In this document: positions 17,832-27,712 of the stretch, piece by piece
Numbering within the stretch: the first letter of the stretch is position 1
How the letters are laid out: each line of letters opens with the position of its first letter
NCBI GenBank assembly: GCA_027491075.1
Contig: JAIXWX010000033.1
Location: forward strand, 1 to 64,000
Source of the DNA: Flavobacteriales bacterium
GTDB lineage: Bacteria; Bacteroidota; Bacteroidia; Flavobacteriales_D; Sanyastnellaceae
DNA: 64,000 bases
Direction of reading: 5' to 3'
Program-made: the position numbers and the translations under genes
The notes under the pieces: generated by a model
What the model was told of the DNA's origin: nothing
The model's input: the letters and a program-made list of their open reading frames with translations, nothing else
Database searches by the model: none

Positions 17832-18335
17832 CTACTGAAACTCAAGGAGTACGGCATTTTTCTCTACCGCGTTTCCCTTTACAACTGAAACTTTCTTCAC
17901 TACCCCTGCTACTGGACTTTTTATTACATTTTCCATTTTCATGGCCTCTAAAATAACAAGTGCTTGATCCTTCTCCACCGCAGTTCCTTCTTCCACAAGT
18001 ATGTTTAAGACCATGCCTGGCATAGGCGCTTTGATATCTTTCACCTTCTTTACTCCAGCACCTTCCATTCCTAGGCTTTTAAGTAAGTCATCAAAACGAT
18101 CTTTCAGGCGAATTTCGTAATCGTTTTGATTCACTTTCAACGTCACCACTTTGTTCTCAGTATCAATGGCTACCACTTCAGCACTATAGCTTTTGTCATT
18201 CCATAAAATGTGCAAGCCCTTTCCAGCGCTCACTACATCCAATTCATAATCACGTCCATCTATTGTACCTTTCATGCCCGAAGAAGCAGGACGAATATCA
18301 AATGTGATCCCATTATTGACGGTTGCGTGGTACAT
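17832..18335 (-). CDS. Biotin/lipoyl carrier protein (acyl-CoA carboxylase BCCP-like)
   Basis: A 167-residue protein whose C-terminal 70 residues form a biotinyl domain with the biotinylation motif EAMKMEN and the paired hairpin APMPGMVLNILVEEGTAV. It is most like the carrier subunit of propionyl-CoA or related acyl-CoA carboxylases rather than the AccB of acetyl-CoA carboxylase. The carboxylase subunits are not in the window. The track start (18434) overlaps hemW; the ATG at 18335 (MYHATVNNG) is chosen. Only 36 nt separate it from the divergent hemW start. Confidence 0.88.
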   Translation of the reverse strand: MYHATVNNGITFDIRPASSGMKGTIDGRDYELDVVSAGKGLHILWNDKSYSAEVVAIDTENKVVTLKVNQNDYEIRLKDRFDDLLKSLGMEGAGVKKVKDIKAPMPGMVLNILVEEGTAVEKDQALVILEAMKMENVIKSPVAGVVKKVSVVKGNAVEKNAVLLEFQ

Positions 18336-18371
18336 TGTTCTTTTTTTTGCGAAGCTAAATAAATATTTCAA

Positions 18372-19520
18372 TTGGCAGGAATCTATATCCATATCCCTTT
18401 TTGTAAACAAGCTTGTCACTACTGCGATTTTCATTTCTCTACTTCCCTTTTGAGAAAGCCAGATATGATGGCAGCCATGAGACAGGAGCTAACATCGCGA
18501 TCCGTAGAACTCGAGAACGAAAAGATTCAAACTGTCTATTTTGGGGGTGGTACTCCTTCATTGTTGTCTTATGAGGAAATCATGCAGTTCTTTGAAGTTC
18601 TGCAAAAGCACTACAATCTGGATCATTTGGAAGAAATTACCCTCGAGGCCAATCCCGACGATTTCTCCCAGGACTTCATATATGCCATTGAAAAGTCACC
18701 TATCAATCGATTGAGCATTGGGATTCAAAGTTTTTTTGATGAAGACTTAGCTTTTATGAATCGTGTTCACTCTGCTTCCCAGGCAGACCGATGCGTTAAG
18801 CTCGCACAGGATAAGGGAATTGACAACATTACCATCGACCTCATTTATGCAATTCCTTCAAGCAACATGGAGCGTTGGAAAAAGAACGTAGCACAAGGCA
18901 TAAGCCTCCATGTGCCGCACATCAGCTCCTATTGCATGACCATAGAAGAAAAAACCACTTTTGGAAACTGGGAGAGAAAAGGAAGGCTAGTGCAAGTACC
19001 TGATGAAAAAGCATCCTCTCAATACCTATACTTGGTTTCTGCATTAGAAGATGCAAACATCCATCAATACGAGATTTCCAATTTTGCGAAATCTGGTTTT
19101 GAAAGCAAGCACAACAGCAACTATTGGACAGGCATACCATATCTGGGAGTTGGACCCTCCGCTCACAGTTTCAACGGAAAGAATTCACGAAGGTGGAACG
19201 TCTCTAATAACATCAGCTATATGAAAAAAATGATGGCTGGAGAACACTATCATCAAGAAGAGGTTCTCACCCCACGTGACCGATACAATGAAACCATAAT
19301 GACCTCGCTTCGCACCAAAAAGGGAGTTTCTCTAGAATACATAAAAAAAGAATTTCACCTCGACCTATATACCTCATTTCAAGAGTCAATAGAGGAGCAC
19401 ATGCGACACGGTCTTGCGCTTTTGGAAAATAAGTACCTTCGACTCACTCCGCAAGGACTCTTTGTAGCAGATAAAATTGCTTCCGATCTTTTTTTACTTG
19501 AAGAAAAAAATGAACATTGA
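18372..19520 (+). CDS. hemW: Radical SAM heme chaperone HemW
   Basis: A 382-residue radical SAM protein of the HemW (HemN-like) family. The start is TTG and gives AGIYIHIPFCKQACHYCDFHF, holding the CxxxCxxC cluster motif plus the extra Cys-x-Phe typical of HemW. YFGGGTPSLL and LGVGPSAHSF are also present. HemW proteins bind heme and pass it to acceptors, and lack coproporphyrinogen oxidase activity. Cyclase-family start at 19510 overlaps its 3' end by 11 nt. Confidence 0.93.
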   Translation: MAGIYIHIPFCKQACHYCDFHFSTSLLRKPDMMAAMRQELTSRSVELENEKIQTVYFGGGTPSLLSYEEIMQFFEVLQKHYNLDHLEEITLEANPDDFSQDFIYAIEKSPINRLSIGIQSFFDEDLAFMNRVHSASQADRCVKLAQDKGIDNITIDLIYAIPSSNMERWKKNVAQGISLHVPHISSYCMTIEEKTTFGNWERKGRLVQVPDEKASSQYLYLVSALEDANIHQYEISNFAKSGFESKHNSNYWTGIPYLGVGPSAHSFNGKNSRRWNVSNNISYMKKMMAGEHYHQEEVLTPRDRYNETIMTSLRTKKGVSLEYIKKEFHLDLYTSFQESIEEHMRHGLALLENKYLRLTPQGLFVADKIASDLFLLEEKNEH

Positions 19521-20286
19521 AATACGCCTCGACGAAAAAGTGTATGCAGTAGATCTGCAAAATGGAAAGGACATATCCATTCCTTTACATTCTGACGGAC
19601 CCCGTGCTTGGTACGTTGACCGAATGAATATTCGGCCCGTTGAAACAGACTCTTTCATCGGCAGTGTAGCACACGGAGGAAGCGTCAATTTCAGAGAAAT
19701 TACTTTCAATCCACATGGACATGGTACGCACACTGAAACATTCGAGCACATCAGTGAAGAGCGTATTTCAGTATATCAAGCATTGTCGCTTCATCATTTT
19801 CTTGCATCCGTCATTACCGTCACTCCTTCGATAGTAGATACTACATCAGAATGGATGAAAGCAGGTGATCTCATTATTCATAGAGAAGACCTCCTTCCAT
19901 TTAAAGAGTGGATTCAAAAATCGAAAGCACTTGTTATTAGAACCGTGCCGAATCATCCAGATAAAAAATTTCGCAATTACTCCAATACCAATTTCCCTTA
20001 CGTGCACGCCGATGCAATGCACTACATCGTAGAGTGCGGAATTGAGCATTTATTGATAGACCTTCCCTCCGTTGACAGAGAAGAAGACGGAGGATTGCTC
20101 CTTGCACACCATGCGTTTTGGGGAGAAACGGCCTACCGCAGACAGCATTGCACCATCACAGAGTTCATTTTCGTAGATGATTCCATCTTAGATGGAAGAT
20201 ATCTTTTGAATTTACAAGTGGCTCCATTTGTTAATGACGCCACTCCTTCGAGACCCATCCTTTACCCACTACACCCATTAAGTTAG
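19510..20286 (+). CDS. Cyclase family protein (kynurenine formamidase-like)
   Basis: A 258-residue metal-dependent hydrolase of the cyclase superfamily. The metal site motif HGHGTHTETFEHI corresponds to the family HxGTHxDxPxH. A downstream IVECGIEHLLIDLPSVDREEDGG and HHAFWG complete the site. Substrate is unknown; N-formylkynurenine is one possibility. The ATG at 19510 is chosen over the track's 19477, which overlaps hemW more. It ends in a 4-nt overlap with the convergent gene. Confidence 0.85.
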   Translation: MNIEIRLDEKVYAVDLQNGKDISIPLHSDGPRAWYVDRMNIRPVETDSFIGSVAHGGSVNFREITFNPHGHGTHTETFEHISEERISVYQALSLHHFLASVITVTPSIVDTTSEWMKAGDLIIHREDLLPFKEWIQKSKALVIRTVPNHPDKKFRNYSNTNFPYVHADAMHYIVECGIEHLLIDLPSVDREEDGGLLLAHHAFWGETAYRRQHCTITEFIFVDDSILDGRYLLNLQVAPFVNDATPSRPILYPLHPLS

Positions 20287-21083
20287 TCAGGGCAAGCTTG
20301 GATAAAAACCTCTTGATTTGGAAATGAGAGAGTACTAAAAACGCTTAATTGTTTTATCAAAGTTGGACTCTTCCAATGATCACCCTCAAAAAGTCTTACC
20401 ACGAGTAATCGTGGGCTGCTATTTTCGATGAAATACTCTTTAATAACACCCAACCTTTTCCACTCTTCTAAATAATTGGTTTCCTTGCTTAGATCCGAAA
20501 CGTTCGAATCGATGTACATAGAGAAAGCATTCCCTATGGCTCTATAAACACCCCTGTTCAATGGAAAAATAAAACATCCGTATGCTTGTTTCGACCCGAT
20601 ATAGTATTTAACATCTGATGGAGATTGATTTCTCTTTACCCCTAGAGCCCCAGGATCGCCACTACCACACGGATAGAATAATTCATCAAATAGAATAGGA
20701 CCGTTGTTATCTTTTATGGGAAAAAGAAGGGTGTTCTTTTCGTAGCGACATGGCATCGGGTTCGTGCTATACAAAGTGTCTTCACCGGGACGGAATAAAT
20801 AGAGTATATTCAAAAGATACATTGATCCTTTGATGGGTAAGTAACCTTCGGCATTGCATTCAACAACGACCTTATTGGGTTGGTTGCCCGGTTTAGCTTG
20901 GATATAAGAAAGTGGAATTAGATAGGATGAACTAGTGGAATCAAATGGAAAGAATACGGAATCTACTTTGAGTTGAGCATTTTTAATGGGTTTAAAATCT
21001 CCGTCATATAACGAGATACTATACTGAGAAAGAACATTCGTGGAAATATTCAGGAATAAAAACAAAAACAAAATGACTTTCAT
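20283..21083 (-). CDS. Secreted hypothetical protein
   Basis: A 266-residue protein with signal peptide MKVILFLFLFLNISTNVLSQ. Residues 20-100 (SISLYDGDFKPIKNAQLKVDS ... VVVECNAEGYLPIKG) resemble a carboxypeptidase-regulatory-like Ig domain, which is inference. The rest, with several Cys and a SDVKYYIGSKQAYGCFIF segment, is not recognised. The track start (21239) precedes the signal peptide and would run past the divergent gene, so the ATG at 21083 is used. No sorting domain. Confidence 0.75.
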   Translation of the reverse strand: MKVILFLFLFLNISTNVLSQYSISLYDGDFKPIKNAQLKVDSVFFPFDSTSSSYLIPLSYIQAKPGNQPNKVVVECNAEGYLPIKGSMYLLNILYLFRPGEDTLYSTNPMPCRYEKNTLLFPIKDNNGPILFDELFYPCGSGDPGALGVKRNQSPSDVKYYIGSKQAYGCFIFPLNRGVYRAIGNAFSMYIDSNVSDLSKETNYLEEWKRLGVIKEYFIENSSPRLLVVRLFEGDHWKSPTLIKQLSVFSTLSFPNQEVFIQACPD

Positions 21084-21130
21084 TTGAACCCTTCTTAAAG
21101 TGACCTGTAAAGCTACTAAAACAAACAAAC

Positions 21131-22174
21131 ATGAAAAAGATTCTCTTCTACTTTGGTTGCTTGCTCCTTGCTTACAACAACCCCGCCACATCACAATCGC
21201 TTGGTAATTATTTCTATAATACCACAGAAACTGCGGCATCCGATTTTCACATTCCTGTCAATTACTCTCAAGGAAATACCATACGGCTTAAAGCGGATAT
21301 ATTAATGAACGTTCCGGCTTCCTCTTACACCGCAATCTTCAGTATTTCTCAATCTGGTCAGAGTGTTCCTCTTGTTGACTCCCTCATGTCAGATCGATTG
21401 AGAGAAATAAAGCGAAACCTAGTACGATTGGGAGTTGAAGAAAAAAACATACACGTAGACGCCGTATCATCCGTTCCTATCTACTCGTATGTCCTTGAAG
21501 AAAAAAAATTCTCCAAACGAGCCATAGAAATTCCAGCTGGCTTCGAAACAAAAAAGAACATTCACATTCTTTTTAACGAGCACTCTATACTAGACAATAT
21601 CATATCAATAATGGCCCTCGAAGATGTTTACGACCTTATAAAGGTAGAATACAATGTTGGCGGATCACAAGCATTCTATGATGAACTGCGCAATGCTGCG
21701 CTTGGGGTTATTCAAACCAAATCTAAAACTTACGAGGCCTTGAACATGCACTTAGACATTGTGAACCTCGCAGACGGATTCAGTTGTATTTACCCCATGG
21801 AGCGGTATAAATCATTCACCGCCTACAACAGTGGGTCGACGATTTATGAAGTGACGGCGGCTAGGCAGAACAACATTGAAATCAACGGAGGTAGAAATAC
21901 CATCAACTTGGACAAATCAAAGTCAACTACGCCTTACTTTCTTGAAAACACAGCAAAGAAAAGCTCTATTTTCTATGACCGTATTGCGTATAATCAATTT
22001 GATAAAATCATCAATCCCGACTTCGAAGAACCCTCTATTCAGTACATGTATACGCTAGAAGTAACCTTCACTGTGATGAAAAAAACAGATCACGAGCGGC
22101 TACAAAATTTAAACAAACCCGAAACCTTACAGCCCATTGATGATAAAAAAAGAAAGAGAAAAAGAAACCAATAA
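21131..22174 (+). CDS. Secreted protein, distant SIMPL (DUF541)-like
   Basis: A 347-residue exported protein with a signal peptide ending near ATSQ. The segment LREIKRNLVRLGVEEKNIHVDAVSSVPIYSY recalls the N-terminal half of SIMPL domains. VYDLIKVEYNVGGSQAFYDELRNAALGVIQTKSKTYEAL recalls the second half. It ends in a basic tail (KKRKRKRNQ). A SIMPL relationship is inference only. A terminator follows. Confidence 0.7.
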   Translation: MKKILFYFGCLLLAYNNPATSQSLGNYFYNTTETAASDFHIPVNYSQGNTIRLKADILMNVPASSYTAIFSISQSGQSVPLVDSLMSDRLREIKRNLVRLGVEEKNIHVDAVSSVPIYSYVLEEKKFSKRAIEIPAGFETKKNIHILFNEHSILDNIISIMALEDVYDLIKVEYNVGGSQAFYDELRNAALGVIQTKSKTYEALNMHLDIVNLADGFSCIYPMERYKSFTAYNSGSTIYEVTAARQNNIEINGGRNTINLDKSKSTTPYFLENTAKKSSIFYDRIAYNQFDKIINPDFEEPSIQYMYTLEVTFTVMKKTDHERLQNLNKPETLQPIDDKKRKRKRNQ

Positions 22175-22180
22175 TGAATT

Positions 22181-22211
22181 AAAAAGTGTGGAGCGATGCT
22201 CCACACTTTTT
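22181..22211. terminator. Bidirectional-looking terminator
   Basis: AAAAAGTGTGGAGC / GCTCCACACTTTTT forms a 14-bp stem with a GAT loop, with T-tract readable on both strands. It lies 6 nt after the stop of the SIMPL-like gene. Confidence 0.85.
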
Positions 22212-22242
22212 CTTACATTCGATTACAAGAAATTAGTTCATA

Positions 22243-23130
22243 TTGAACAGGAAGAAATTCATATCAACACTTGCTCTCTTACCTCTAATACCTTCTGCAT
22301 TGAAGCTAAACGAATTGTATAGTTTATCGCATTCTTGGGATCCAACACCTGAGATGCCGCTTCTATTTCTCGGACACGGCTCACCGATGAATGCTATCGA
22401 GGAGAATGAGTTTGTTCAAGGGTTTCGTGAAATTGCCAAAAAGCTCCCCAAACCACAAGCTATTCTTTGCATTTCGGCACACTGGGAAACGAAAGGAACC
22501 TTTGTTACTGCAATGGAGAAACCCCGCACCATTCATGACTTTGGAGGTTTCCCAAAAGAACTCTTTGAGGTTCAATATCCAGCGCCGGGTAGTCCGATAT
22601 TAGCAAAGGAAGTTAAAGAAATAATGGTCCCGACCTTGGTAGGCGAAGATCTCGATTGGGGACTCGACCACGGAGCCTGGAGTGTGTTAAAGCATTTGTA
22701 CCCTCAAGCAGACGTTCCTATTATTCAAATGAGCCTAGACTATAATGCCACTCCCGATCGACATTTTGAATTGGGACGAATGCTTTCCTCTTTAAGAAAA
22801 AAAGGCATCCTCATCGTTGGAAGTGGAAATATGATCCATAATCTTCGCATGGTAGCATGGGACAAATTCCACGAGAAAGATTATGCCTACGACTGGACAA
22901 GAGAAGTTTCTATACAAATGAAAGAGTTTATGCTTAACGGAAATTTCCAAGCCTTGGTTAAATACTCCGCGAATGGAAAAAACTGGAACATGGCTATACC
23001 GACACCAGAGCACTATTTACCCCTTCTATATATTCTTGCATTGAAAGGAGATAAAGAAAAAATATCATTTTTCAACGACAAGGCCGTGGCGGGATCTCTG
23101 ACAATGACCAGTATTATGATTAGCGCTTAG
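22243..23130 (+). CDS. 4,5-DOPA dioxygenase-type extradiol dioxygenase
   Basis: A 295-residue member of the class III extradiol dioxygenase family (YgiD/LigB-like). Seen are LFLGHGSPMNAIEENEF, CISAHWETKGTFVT, IHDFGGFPKELF and LDHGAWSVLKHLYP, whose His residues form the metal site. A basic N-terminus (NRKKFISTLALLPLIPSA) looks like a signal or membrane-targeting sequence. The start codon is TTG. The physiological substrate is unknown. Its end overlaps the convergent kinase gene by 11 nt. Confidence 0.88.
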   Translation: MNRKKFISTLALLPLIPSALKLNELYSLSHSWDPTPEMPLLFLGHGSPMNAIEENEFVQGFREIAKKLPKPQAILCISAHWETKGTFVTAMEKPRTIHDFGGFPKELFEVQYPAPGSPILAKEVKEIMVPTLVGEDLDWGLDHGAWSVLKHLYPQADVPIIQMSLDYNATPDRHFELGRMLSSLRKKGILIVGSGNMIHNLRMVAWDKFHEKDYAYDWTREVSIQMKEFMLNGNFQALVKYSANGKNWNMAIPTPEHYLPLLYILALKGDKEKISFFNDKAVAGSLTMTSIMISA

Positions 23131-24574
23131 AAACTGCGTCAAACATCAAATAAAATGAAGCGCCTTTCTGGGGCTTAGACCAAAAAAATACGTCTCCTCC
23201 TGATTGCGTCATAATATTTTTAACCATCGCCAAGCCTAGTCCCGTGCCGGTTGACTTCGTAGTAAAATTTGGAACGAAAATTTTCGATTTATCACTCACC
23301 CCAGTTCCGTTATCATTTACCCGAATGATTATTCGGTTTTTAAAACCACGTATTGCAAGATCTATTTTTCCCCTTTTATCAGAGGGTATAGCTTGAATCG
23401 CATTGGTGATAAGGTTGTTGAAGACCCGAATGGTTTGATCTCTATCCGCTGAAATCATTGCGGTTTTCAGAGCATAGATTCGGAGTTGGATGTCAACTTG
23501 TTCGTCTCTTTTAAAAATTTCTATAACATTCTTTGCCAACTCCGAAACATCAAATTCTTCGAGGTTAGACTTAGGCATTTTTGCAAAATTTGAAAACTCA
23601 TTAGCAATATGAGAGAGTGTATCAATCTGTTCACTCATGCTTACTACAAAGGCCTTCAGTCTGTTTTCAAAATCGGGAGTCTTATCGTCCCAACTTCGAA
23701 GCAAATGCTGTACACGTAGCTTCATTGGAGTAAGTGGATTCTTGATCTCGTGCGCCACTTGTTTTGCCATTTCCCTCCATGCACTTTCTCTTTCTTCTCT
23801 AGCAATAATGCTAGCCGAACGTTCTAACTCCTTTAGCATTATATTATACTCTTTCACTAGCGCTCCGATTTCATCATCGCTGTTCCATTTTAAAGGTTCG
23901 TTGGAAGTTCCAAGCTGCACGCTACGCATCTTTTCTTCCACTTCTTGAAGTGACTTTGTTATATACGTGCTCAAGAGATATGCGAGCAATGCGGCAAGCA
24001 AGAAGAGGAGAATATAACTTTGCCCAAGTTCTACTAAGAACTTAAAAATATCTTTTCCTTCAATAGCAGAATTTTCATAGACCACAGAGGTGATCGCGAT
24101 GGGTTTATTTTCGATGTCTTTGAATCGCCAATAGGCGTACGCAAAATTGCGGTCACCCACATTCTTTTTTATCACCGCTCGATCGCTCCCTGTGCTCAAT
24201 TGCTTAAGGATGGTGTAATTTACTTGATAGGGAGCTTGAAGACTGTCCATTCGATCGCTGTTTGCGGAAATCAAATAATTGCCGCTTAAATCATACATCA
24301 CAATGAACAAGTCATGAACATCGCTCAACTCGCACACCTTATCGCTAAATGCATATAGAAGAGAATCAGAACTTAAATATCCGCCGTGTTGGTTTAGGAA
24401 GTAGTCAAGAGATGCCTTTACTGCGCGCTCCTTTCTTTCAAGACGTTGCTCGTTGTACTTCTCACTTTGTTCGTAATGATCATAGAGTGCGATACCGCCT
24501 GTAACAAGGAAGCTGACCAAAATAATAGCCAACATAGATAGATAAATCCTTGTGCGAAGGGTAAAGCGAAACAT
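23120..24574 (-). CDS. Sensor histidine kinase with HAMP domain (NtrY-like)
   Basis: A 484-residue membrane histidine kinase. TM1 is at about residues 12-31 and TM2 at about 188-207, enclosing a ~155-residue periplasmic sensor. A HAMP linker follows, then the phospho-acceptor VAHEIKNPLTPMKLRVQHL (His ~274). The ATPase N-box is NNLITNAIQAI, with G1 NDNGTGV and G2 STGTGLGLAMVKNI. The H-box is NtrY-like. No response regulator gene is adjacent, so it is an orphan here. A GACCTTTG element ends 4 nt before its ATG. Confidence 0.92.
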   Translation of the reverse strand: MFRFTLRTRIYLSMLAIILVSFLVTGGIALYDHYEQSEKYNEQRLERKERAVKASLDYFLNQHGGYLSSDSLLYAFSDKVCELSDVHDLFIVMYDLSGNYLISANSDRMDSLQAPYQVNYTILKQLSTGSDRAVIKKNVGDRNFAYAYWRFKDIENKPIAITSVVYENSAIEGKDIFKFLVELGQSYILLFLLAALLAYLLSTYITKSLQEVEEKMRSVQLGTSNEPLKWNSDDEIGALVKEYNIMLKELERSASIIAREERESAWREMAKQVAHEIKNPLTPMKLRVQHLLRSWDDKTPDFENRLKAFVVSMSEQIDTLSHIANEFSNFAKMPKSNLEEFDVSELAKNVIEIFKRDEQVDIQLRIYALKTAMISADRDQTIRVFNNLITNAIQAIPSDKRGKIDLAIRGFKNRIIIRVNDNGTGVSDKSKIFVPNFTTKSTGTGLGLAMVKNIMTQSGGDVFFWSKPQKGASFYLMFDAVSKR

Positions 24575-24578
24575 GATT

Positions 24579-24586
24579 CAAAGGTC
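24579..24586 (-). promoter_or_regulatory. Near-consensus -7 element GACCTTTG
   Basis: One mismatch to TAnnTTTG, on the minus strand, separated from the histidine kinase ATG by four bases (AATC). It fits the pattern described under leaderless candidates. Confidence 0.35.
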
Positions 24587-24640
24587 GCAAATTTCGAGCC
24601 ACCTAAGGTATGAATTCCAATAAATGAAGAAGGACGAAGA

Positions 24641-25513
24641 TTAGCCGTTTAAGGCATCAGCACCCGCAACGATCTCGAGGATTTCGTTGGTAATTGCCGC
24701 CTGACGCGCTTTGTTATAATTGATCTTCAGCTCTTTTACCAAGGCGCCTGCATTGTCTGTTGCCTTGTGCATTGCGGTCATTCGAGCACCGTGCTCTGCA
24801 GCATTGCTGTCCAGCAAGGCTTTGAATAGTTGAATCTTCAATGATCTTGGGATAAGATCCTCAAGGATTTGTTCTTTGGTCGGTTCATAGATGTATTCCA
24901 CCTTGGAGGCAGAGGCTCCACCTGTTTGGACCACTGGCAGATACTGTTCTAACTTCACTTGCTGCATTGCAGCGTTTTTAAAGCTATTGTATGCAATCAC
25001 CACCTTATCAAATTTGCCTTTGGCAAATTGATTCATGATTTCGTTAGCAATTTTCGATACGTTTTCAAAAGTCAACTTATCGAAAATGGTGTATGGCGTT
25101 TCTCCAAAACCATCTGTGTAGTGCATATTTGTTTTGCGATATACATCAGCGGCTTTCTTTCCAAGAGACAATACCTTTACGTTGGCGCCAGCATATTGCG
25201 TGCGCAACGAATTTCTTAGCTCTTTCAATACGTTATTGTTGAAGCCACCACAGAGACCTCTGTTGGATGTGATGGCCACAACAAGAACGTTTTTCACATC
25301 TGATTCACGGCTGTAAACACCTTCACTCGCGTCGAGCGTTGAGCTCACGTTTGAAAGAATTTCTTGAAGCTTCTCAGAGTAAGGGCGCATGCGAGTTACA
25401 GCATCCTGTGCACGCTTAAGTTTGGCGGCAGACACCATTTTCATGGCAGAAGTAATCTGCATGGTGGAGTTTACCGAAGCAATTCTTATTCGTATTTCTT
25501 TCAGGTTTGCCAT
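24641..25513 (-). CDS. atpG: ATP synthase F1 subunit gamma
   Basis: A 290-residue central-stalk subunit. N-terminal ANLKEIRIRIASVNSTMQITSAMKMVSAAKL and C-terminal ARQAAITNEILEIVAGADAL form the coiled-coil rotor shaft; TSNRGLCGGFN marks the conserved core. It is the last gene of the atpBEFHAG operon; the beta (atpD) and epsilon (atpC) genes that follow in many bacteria are absent here and must lie elsewhere. Confidence 0.97.
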   Translation of the reverse strand: MANLKEIRIRIASVNSTMQITSAMKMVSAAKLKRAQDAVTRMRPYSEKLQEILSNVSSTLDASEGVYSRESDVKNVLVVAITSNRGLCGGFNNNVLKELRNSLRTQYAGANVKVLSLGKKAADVYRKTNMHYTDGFGETPYTIFDKLTFENVSKIANEIMNQFAKGKFDKVVIAYNSFKNAAMQQVKLEQYLPVVQTGGASASKVEYIYEPTKEQILEDLIPRSLKIQLFKALLDSNAAEHGARMTAMHKATDNAGALVKELKINYNKARQAAITNEILEIVAGADALNG

Positions 25514-25534
25514 GTCGCCTTTGCCCCTTTGATA

Positions 25535-27112
25535 TTATTTGTACTTAGCAGTCATTTCTTTAGCCACGCTCTCTAGCGTATTGGTGATTTCGTCAGTCAA
25601 CTGACCTGCACGAAGTCCATCCAAAACATTGCGGTGTTTCATATCCATTACCATTAAGAAATCTTCCTCGAAAGCCTTAATCTTATCTACTGGTACCTTT
25701 GACAAAAGGCCCTTTGTACCAAGATAGATAATTGCGATTTGCTTTTCTACCGACATCGGATTATTCTGCCCTTGCTTAAGGATTTCCAAGTTACGCTTTC
25801 CTTTTTCGATAACGAATTTGGTTGCTTCATCGAGGTCAGATCCAAACTTTGCAAACGCTTCCAATTCGCGGTATTGCGCTTGGTCGAGTTTCAATGTACC
25901 AGCTACCTTCTTCATCGATTTGATCTGAGCAGATCCACCCACGCGGCTAACGCTGATACCTACGTTGATCGCAGGACGAATACCGGCGTTGAAAAGGTTC
26001 GATTCAAGGAATATTTGACCGTCTGTGATCGAAATAACGTTTGTCGGAATATACGCAGATACGTCTCCTGCTTGTGTCTCGATAATTGGAAGAGCAGTCA
26101 AAGAACCACCCCCTTTCACCTTTCCTTGCAGGCTCGCTGGTAAGTCATTCATCTTCTCCGCAACACTCTGTGTCGCATTCACTTTCGCAGCTCTTTCTAG
26201 AAGTCTGCTGTGCAAGTAGAATACGTCTCCAGGGTATGCTTCACGTCCTGGAGGGCGACGAAGAAGAAGTGATACCTCGCGGTAAGCAACTGCTTGTTTT
26301 GATAAGTCATCATAAACAATCAATGCTGGACGTCCCGTGTCACGAAAATATTCTCCAATAGCACAACCTGCGAAAGGAGCATAGAACTGAAGTGGAGCCG
26401 GCTCAGAAGCAGTAGCAGCTACTACAACTGTATAAGCCATTGCACCCGCATCTTCCAAAGTTTTAACTGTTCCTGCTACAGTAGAACCCTTTTGACCAAT
26501 AGCGACATATATACAGAATACAGGTTCGCCTTTATCATAGAATTCTTTTTGGTTAATGATCGTATCGATCGCAACAGTAGTTTTTCCTGTTTGACGGTCG
26601 CCGATGATCAACTCACGCTGACCCCTACCGATTGGAATCATCGCGTCAATAGCCTTGATACCCGTTTGAAGAGGTTCATTTACTGGTTGACGATAAATGA
26701 CCCCAGGAGCTTTGCGCTCTAGAGGCATTTCATACAAGTCACCATTTATAGGACCTTTACCATCGATGGGTTCACCTAGCGTATTTACAACACGACCGAG
26801 CATTCCCTCACCTGCGCGAATGGATGCGATACGGTTTGTACGTTTTACAGTAGAACCTTCCTTCAACTCGCCCGAGGGCCCGAGTAATACGGCACCAACG
26901 TTATCTTCTTCTAGGTTAAGCGCGATACCACGCACACCATTCTCGAACTCGATCAACTCACCAGATTGCACATTCGACAATCCGTAGATACGAGCGATAC
27001 CATCACCCACTTGGAGGATGGAGCCCACTTCTTGGAGTTCGGCTTCTGATTTGAAACCGGCCAGTTGCTCACGCAAGATGGCTGATACTTCTGCAGGTTT
27101 AACTTCTGCCAT
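25535..27112 (-). CDS. atpA: ATP synthase F1 subunit alpha
   Basis: A 525-residue non-catalytic nucleotide-binding subunit with P-loop GDRQTGKT (~170), the arginine finger region and the signature [13 protein letters not shown] (family PAINVGxSVSRVGS). N-terminal [15 protein letters not shown] binds the delta subunit. 21 nt upstream of atpG and 35 nt after atpH. Confidence 0.98.
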   Translation of the reverse strand: MAEVKPAEVSAILREQLAGFKSEAELQEVGSILQVGDGIARIYGLSNVQSGELIEFENGVRGIALNLEEDNVGAVLLGPSGELKEGSTVKRTNRIASIRAGEGMLGRVVNTLGEPIDGKGPINGDLYEMPLERKAPGVIYRQPVNEPLQTGIKAIDAMIPIGRGQRELIIGDRQTGKTTVAIDTIINQKEFYDKGEPVFCIYVAIGQKGSTVAGTVKTLEDAGAMAYTVVVAATASEPAPLQFYAPFAGCAIGEYFRDTGRPALIVYDDLSKQAVAYREVSLLLRRPPGREAYPGDVFYLHSRLLERAAKVNATQSVAEKMNDLPASLQGKVKGGGSLTALPIIETQAGDVSAYIPTNVISITDGQIFLESNLFNAGIRPAINVGISVSRVGGSAQIKSMKKVAGTLKLDQAQYRELEAFAKFGSDLDEATKFVIEKGKRNLEILKQGQNNPMSVEKQIAIIYLGTKGLLSKVPVDKIKAFEEDFLMVMDMKHRNVLDGLRAGQLTDEITNTLESVAKEMTAKYK

Positions 27113-27147
27113 GGTCAGAATAATTTTTTATGTATAAAAGCCGGAAT

Positions 27148-27708
27148 TTAAAATCCCGGGATGAAGAGATTCTTTTCGAATTCTCTTCTTAAACTCTTTA
27201 TTTCACCAGAAACGGAGGCATCTACTTGTTGATCTCCCACTTTAAGGATGAAACCACCAATTAGATCTTCGTTCACAAGCTCGTCCAACTCTATGCTTTT
27301 TCCACCCGCGAGTTTCGTGGCGAGATCAGAAATGATAGAACGTGACTGGCTATCTAAAACAGAGGCACTTACTACATGCGCGGTAATTACTTTCTTGTAC
27401 TCTTTCACTTGTTCAACAAAAGAGGCAGAAATTTCACCCAGCATACTTTCTCTTCCCTTATTAGTAAGAAGGCGAATAAAAGCACCTGTAATCTCATTCA
27501 CTTGAGAACTAAAAAGCATGTCCAATACCTTATTCTTCGTATCCGGTTTAATGACCGGACTAGAAAGCATTACTTTCAAATCTCTGCTTCCTTTTATGGT
27601 GTTTGCAACGAGCTGCATGTCATTATAGACATCATCCAGCTTTTGCTTTTCCAAACTGAGGATCAGCAGGGACTTCGCGTATCGGGTAGCTATTCTAACT
27701 CCTTTCAT
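27148..27708 (-). CDS. atpH: ATP synthase F1 subunit delta
   Basis: A 186-residue peripheral-stalk subunit (OSCP type). RIATRYAKSLLILS at the N-terminus and the C-terminal LIGGFILKVGDQQVDASVSGEIKSLRREF are the family signature. It lies between atpF (4-nt gap) and atpA. Confidence 0.96.
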   Translation of the reverse strand: MKGVRIATRYAKSLLILSLEKQKLDDVYNDMQLVANTIKGSRDLKVMLSSPVIKPDTKNKVLDMLFSSQVNEITGAFIRLLTNKGRESMLGEISASFVEQVKEYKKVITAHVVSASVLDSQSRSIISDLATKLAGGKSIELDELVNEDLIGGFILKVGDQQVDASVSGEIKSLRREFEKNLFIPGF

Positions 27709-27712
27709 GATC

